The position numbers were made by a program, and so were the translations under genes. Positions 61,218-64,000 of a stretch of 64,000 bases of DNA are shown here, piece by piece; the first letter of the stretch is position 1, and the number at the start of each line of letters is the position of its first letter. The notes under the pieces are model-generated. The model did not search any database. It saw nothing but the letters and a program-made list of their open reading frames with translations, and was not told where the DNA came from. The stretch lies in the NCBI RefSeq assembly GCF_019749295.1, contig NZ_JACWFG010000018.1, positions 51,890-115,889 on the forward strand, written 5' to 3'. This DNA is from Neobacillus niacini (GTDB lineage Bacteria > Bacillota > Bacilli > Bacillales > Cytobacillaceae).

Positions 61218-62495
61218 TTAAGCGTTTAGCTTTGACTCGATTGCCGTTTTTTCTACCTTTACCATTTCAGGGTAACCATAGCTTCCATGCTCGCTCATGT
61301 CAAGACCGATAATTTCTTCCTCTTCTGTAACGCGCAGGCCATTCATGACTGATTTCATAATAGTAAGGAGGATAAAGGAAACGATAAATGCAAAAGCGCC
61401 GCTGCTTACAACTCCTAATGCTTGAACACCAAGTTGGTGTAAGCCGCCTCCGTAAAATAATCCTGGCTGACCGACCGTTGCTAATTCTGGTGTAGCAAAT
61501 AATCCAGTTGATAATGTTCCCCATACACCAGCGGTACCGTGTACGGATAAGGCTGCAATCGGATCATCAATTTTTTTGCTTTCAAAGAAGCGAATGCTAT
61601 AAAATACAAGTAATCCTGAGATGAAGCCAATAAGAACGGCTGCCCATGTATCAACAAAGGCACAAGAAGCGGTAATAGCAACTAAGCCTGCTAAAGCACC
61701 ATTTAACATCATCGGTACATCTGCTTTACCCATTACCATCCAAGAAATGATCATCGCTGCGATAACACCTGCTCCAGCGGCTAAATTTGTGTTAATTGCA
61801 ACAAATCCAAAGAATGCGCCGTCAACGGATACTGTACTTCCAGCATTAAATCCAAACCATCCAACCCATAAGATTAAAACACTTAATGCTGTAAATACTT
61901 GGTTATGTCCCGCTAGATTGTTTGCAGAGCCATCTTTATTATATTTACCAATACGAGGCTTAAGAATAAGGGTAGCTGCTAATGCTGCCATGGCTCCTGT
62001 TAAATGCACAACTGTTGAACCAGCAAAGTCTTGCTTACCATGTTCTGCTAACCAGCCGCCGCCCCAAATCCAATGGGCAATTGGCGGATAAACAATTACT
62101 GAGAATAATACGGCGAATACGAGGTAGGCTCCTAGTTTTGCTCTTTCCGCAAAACCGCCAAATGCAATCGTTAATGATATACCCGCAAAGGCTAATTGGA
62201 ATAAAAAGAATACGGAACCGGAAAGTGCTAAGCCTTCCACCTCATATCCAGAGTAGAAGAAGTCCGAGAGACCGATTAATGGGTTTCCTTCGCCAAAGAT
62301 TAAACCATATCCTACTGCCCAAAATATGATAGAAGAGATACCAAATGTAAGTATCGTTTTCCCTGCGATATGTCCGGCATTTTTCATTCGAGTGGATCCA
62401 GTTTCGAGAAGGATAAATCCTCCGATCATTAGAATGACAAGTATTGCTCCAACCATTACCCATAAACTGTTCATTAAGAATAAAGTATCCATCAT
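61218..62495 (-). CDS. amtB: Ammonium transporter
   Basis: This is a 425-residue Amt-family protein with 11 predicted membrane helices. The family signature with the pore His region reads DFAGSTVVHLTGAMAALAATL, the second His region lies in ALSVHGTAGVWGTLSTG, and FNAGSTVSVDG is the typical loop. GGGGGAGAA precedes two adjacent ATG codons. Two perfect TnrA boxes lie upstream. No glnK gene adjoins it, unlike B. subtilis nrgAB. Confidence 0.97.
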   Translation of the reverse strand: MMDTLFLMNSLWVMVGAILVILMIGGFILLETGSTRMKNAGHIAGKTILTFGISSIIFWAVGYGLIFGEGNPLIGLSDFFYSGYEVEGLALSGSVFFLFQLAFAGISLTIAFGGFAERAKLGAYLVFAVLFSVIVYPPIAHWIWGGGWLAEHGKQDFAGSTVVHLTGAMAALAATLILKPRIGKYNKDGSANNLAGHNQVFTALSVLILWVGWFGFNAGSTVSVDGAFFGFVAINTNLAAGAGVIAAMIISWMVMGKADVPMMLNGALAGLVAITASCAFVDTWAAVLIGFISGLLVFYSIRFFESKKIDDPIAALSVHGTAGVWGTLSTGLFATPELATVGQPGLFYGGGLHQLGVQALGVVSSGAFAFIVSFILLTIMKSVMNGLRVTEEEEIIGLDMSEHGSYGYPEMVKVEKTAIESKLNA

Positions 62496-62514
62496 TTCTC
62501 CCCCTTTAATTTCA

Positions 62515-62531
62515 TGTTAATTTTCTTAACA
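62515..62531. promoter_or_regulatory. TnrA box next to the amtB start
   Basis: TGTTAATTTTCTTAACA is a perfect TGTNA-N7-TNACA match, 19 bp upstream of the amtB start codon. That is closer than the usual activating position, so it may act differently from the upstream box. Confidence 0.7.
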
Positions 62532-62580
62532 TTCGGTGTATTTGTATTTTTACATGGATTTGGAATGGTTTCTACAAACA

Positions 62581-62597
62581 TGTGAGGTTTCCTAACA
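62581..62597. promoter_or_regulatory. TnrA box upstream of amtB
   Basis: TGTGAGGTTTCCTAACA is a perfect TGTNA-N7-TNACA match about 85 bp upstream of the start codon, a suitable place for activation of amtB under nitrogen limitation. The gene-free stretch 62496-62969 otherwise holds the GC-rich repeat and a tnrA terminator. Confidence 0.75.
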
Positions 62598-62738
62598 TGG
62601 TTTTTAAAAAAGTGAAGGTGAAAAGGTTCTTTTCCTAACCTAGAGGTTTGTTAGATTAGAGGATAATAGGAATTTACTAACGTTTGTGGAATATTTTTAA
62701 ACAAGGTTTTGTTGAAAGATAATGTCTATTTTAACCAC

Positions 62739-62932
62739 TTGTTGATTTTCGTTTCAGGCACGAAGATCCTCGAAAATGCTATCGCATTTTCTTCGTGCGG
62801 TGCTAATTCACTGAAGCAAATTAAATGTCCTGCGGGAGAAGCGAGACAGGCGAGACCCCGCAGACACGCAGTGTCGAGGAGGCTCGGCGGTCGCCCGCGG
62901 AAAGCGAAGTGCCTGGAATGGAAATCAACAAC
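62739..62932. mobile_element. GC-rich dispersed repeat with terminal inverted repeats
   Basis: The left end TTGTTGATTTTCGTTTCAGG and the right end (reverse complement TTGTTGATTTCCATTCCAGG) are inverted repeats of about 23 bp. The interior is far richer in G and C than the surroundings. It folds into hairpins such as CACGAAG / CTTCGTG around AAAATGC / GCATTTT, and carries CCTGCGGG and GGCGAGACCCCGC tracts. I recall near-identical sequences dispersed in Bacillus genomes. Frames through it on both strands are not genes. Confidence 0.75.
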
Positions 62933-62943
62933 CAAGTAACAGA

Positions 62944-62986
62944 GCGAAAAACAAAAAACCATCCTCTGGTTAAGAAGATGGTCCTT
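62944..62986 (-). terminator. Terminator of tnrA
   Basis: On the minus strand ACCATC and GATGGT pair around a 13-base loop, followed by TTTTTTGTTTTT. The stem overlaps the last codons of the gene. Confidence 0.8.
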
Positions 62987-63305
62987 TTCGTAATCCGAAT
63001 TGTGCATTTAATTGTCCCTGTATCATCTTTCTTCTTAAATCATCTTGATTTTGCTTCTTCTGAGCTCGCAGCATTTCTTTTCTAATTTCGTGTGTTTGTA
63101 CGCCGTCTTCAATTTTGTTGGCGATTTCCACTAATAATTCAACATCAGCAAAGGAATATTTCCTGCTTCCACCAGAGGATCTTTCAGGAAAGATTAATTT
63201 TCTTTCTTCGTAATAGCGAATTTGTCTCTCTGAAAGACCAGTCAGGTCTCTAACAATTCCAATTGTGATCACTTTTTTATCTTTATAAGAAAAATCATTA
63301 GCCAT
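62970..63305 (-). CDS. tnrA: Nitrogen regulator TnrA (MerR family)
   Basis: This 111-residue MerR-type regulator has the DNA-binding domain IGIVRDLTGLSERQIRYYEE at residues 16-35 and then RSSGGSRKYSFADVE. The C-terminal MIQGQLNAQFG matches the TnrA segment that contacts feedback-inhibited glutamine synthetase. The sequence tracks B. subtilis TnrA closely, and no glnA follows, which argues against GlnR. A perfect TnrA box upstream suggests autoregulation. Confidence 0.94.
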   Translation of the reverse strand: MANDFSYKDKKVITIGIVRDLTGLSERQIRYYEERKLIFPERSSGGSRKYSFADVELLVEIANKIEDGVQTHEIRKEMLRAQKKQNQDDLRRKMIQGQLNAQFGLRKGPSS

Positions 63306-63356
63306 TTTTTCTTTTCACCACACTCTTTTATAATTAGGTAGTATTAATATAAATTA

Positions 63357-63373
63357 TGTTAGTTTTCCTTACA
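63357..63373. promoter_or_regulatory. TnrA box upstream of tnrA
   Basis: TGTTAGTTTTCCTTACA matches TGTNA-N7-TNACA perfectly, 51 bp before the tnrA start codon, consistent with autoregulation. Confidence 0.75.
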
Positions 63374-63421
63374 TTGACTGGATTTTGATGCATGCTGTAA
63401 GAACTTTTGAATTGAATACTG

Positions 63422-63583
63422 TTATCTTTTAATGGGGAATGTTTTTTTAAAGATATATTGTAGTTCACTTAGAGTGAGGGAAATAAGTTCATTGTCAGAA
63501 TCTTTATAGTGACCAGATTCAATTAATCTATTAATGTAAAATAGTCTAAGTGTTTCGACTCCTTTACGCAATTGATTTGACAT
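63422..63583 (-). CDS. fbpA: FbpA-like small basic protein
   Basis: This 53-residue protein begins MSNQLRKGVETLRLFYINRL and ends with LTLSELQYIFKKTFPIKR. The layout fits the Fur-regulated basic protein FbpA family, which assists the FsrA small RNA in iron sparing in B. subtilis. GGAGGAG precedes the ATG at good distance. I see no clear Fur box upstream. It lies 15 bp after the preceding small gene, so the two form an operon. Confidence 0.65.
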   Translation of the reverse strand: MSNQLRKGVETLRLFYINRLIESGHYKDSDNELISLTLSELQYIFKKTFPIKR

Positions 63584-63598
63584 AACATATTCTCCTCC

Positions 63599-63736
63599 TT
63601 ACTGATTTTGTACTTCCCTTATAAGTTCATGCGCACGTGAGCCCAGCTTTTTCATAAGCTCTTCAAACAATTCATCGCGTAACTTATCCAGCTTTAGAAT
63701 TTGCTCAGCTAACTTAATCTCATTACTCTGGTACAT
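63599..63736 (-). CDS. Small helical protein, 45 residues
   Basis: This short charged protein begins MYQSNEIKLAEQILKLDKLR and looks entirely helical, possibly coiled coil. GGGGAG precedes the ATG, and the next gene's ribosome site starts at its stop codon. It is likely co-expressed with the FbpA-like gene. I do not recognise the family. Confidence 0.65.
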   Translation of the reverse strand: MYQSNEIKLAEQILKLDKLRDELFEELMKKLGSRAHELIREVQNQ

Positions 63737-63793
63737 GCCGCTTCTCCCCTTCTAAACTGTATGTAATGTAAAAGTTAACGGAATTTTAAAACT

Positions 63794-63824
63794 TTGTCAG
63801 TGTTTGTGTTAGAAACACTGACAA
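63794..63824. other. Strong hairpin upstream of the small-gene pair
   Basis: TTGTCAGTGTTT and AAACACTGACAA form a perfect 12-bp stem with a 7-base loop, flanked by T-rich sequence on both strands. It could be a terminator for a transcript crossing in either direction or a leader hairpin of the small-gene operon, 58 bp before its start. Confidence 0.55.
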
Positions 63825-63853
63825 GATTTTTTAGACTTTAATAGAAAATCTAA

Positions 63854-63891
63854 CAAAAAAGAGAACCAGGCTCACATCGGCTTGGTTCTCC
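63854..63891 (-). terminator. Terminator of the partial gene at the window end
   Basis: GAGAACCA and TGGTTCTC form the outer stem with GCC/GGC-type pairing inside. On the minus strand TTTTTTG follows. Confidence 0.85.
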
Positions 63892-63898
63892 CTTTTCC

Positions 63899-64000
63899 CT
63901 AGTACTCTCCATCGAATGGAGTGAATGGGAAATTAAATCTTCTTTCGACTTGACGAAGACGTTGATTAACACGCTGCAAACGACGTTGAAGCTGGTTTAC
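63899..64000 (-). CDS. C-terminal part of an Arg/Gln-rich helical protein
   Basis: Thirty-three codons and a stop (TAG) are visible; the gene runs off the window. The visible part, LQRRLQRVNQRLRQVERRF, is a strongly basic heptad-like helix followed by the tail NFPFTPFDGEY. A terminator follows the stop codon. It may be a spore coat or coat-associated protein, judging only by composition. Confidence 0.6.
   Translation of the reverse strand, partial: VNQLQRRLQRVNQRLRQVERRFNFPFTPFDGEY

Noticed and set aside
62709..63085. Several frames through the GC-rich repeat on both strands
   Set aside because: They arise from the palindromic, GC-rich composition of the repeat and have no ribosome sites; one runs into tnrA antisense.

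Overview
The window looks like chromosome of an AT-rich, spore-forming Bacillaceae bacterium (Bacillus or Neobacillus type; the genus is an inference). Supporting signs are strong Gram-positive ribosome binding sites, a 626-residue HtpG behind a CIRCE element, TnrA, a T-box leader, an ilv-leu operon, catabolite (cre) sites, a Rex/Fnr-type operator and B. subtilis-like gene families throughout. I see no rRNA, tRNA, prophage, intact transposase or CRISPR array.

Layout. 0.3-5 kb: a LysE-type exporter, CIRCE-htpG, a GRP-family sugar transporter and an AraC-type regulator. 5.2-15.2 kb: a sugar locus in the order of the B. subtilis mel genes (LacI regulator, binding lipoprotein, two permeases, GH4 alpha-galactosidase), followed by a secreted 1267-residue GH59 (galactocerebrosidase-type) enzyme with its own cre. 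15.2-18.2 kb: bifunctional adhE under a perfect Rex/Fnr palindrome. 18.5-28 kb: purine salvage and catabolism (SET protein, adenine deaminase, guanine deaminase, then uraD, uricase, uraH, allantoinase, allantoate amidohydrolase and another M20 enzyme), taking purine bases and urate down to allantoate-derived products. 29-31.2 kb: an overlapping peptidase operon (M19 dipeptidase, DmpA-type P1 peptidase, small HTH protein). 31.3-47.5 kb: a patchwork of small accessory genes (DUF488, SGNH hydrolase, SRPBCC, phosphotransferase, hemolysin III, beta-helix protein, RDD protein, HIT protein, histidine phosphatases, several GNATs, nucleotidyltransferase, VOC protein, methyltransferase). 47.8-59 kb, leftward: ilvE-ilvD-[T-box]-ilvB-ilvH-ilvC-leuA-leuB-leuC-leuD. 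59.4-63.4 kb, leftward: a DnaQ-type exonuclease, a DUF294/GlnD-like nucleotidyltransferase, the ammonium transporter amtB and its likely regulator tnrA, with three perfect TnrA boxes. 63.4-64 kb: small genes including an FbpA-like one and a gene cut by the window edge.

The most striking non-genic signal is a set of six tandem repeat arrays (near 1, 18330, 22355, 39610, 46830 and 47560). Their sequences are unrelated, yet five keep a repeat period of 52 bp (one spacing of 51 in one of them) and the sixth is a degenerate relative. Every array carries an inverted repeat in each unit. Two MITE-like elements with terminal inverted repeats (18987-19130 and 62739-62932) add to the non-coding content.

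Many start codons were moved from the longest reading frame to the codon with a properly spaced ribosome binding site; these choices are stated per gene.
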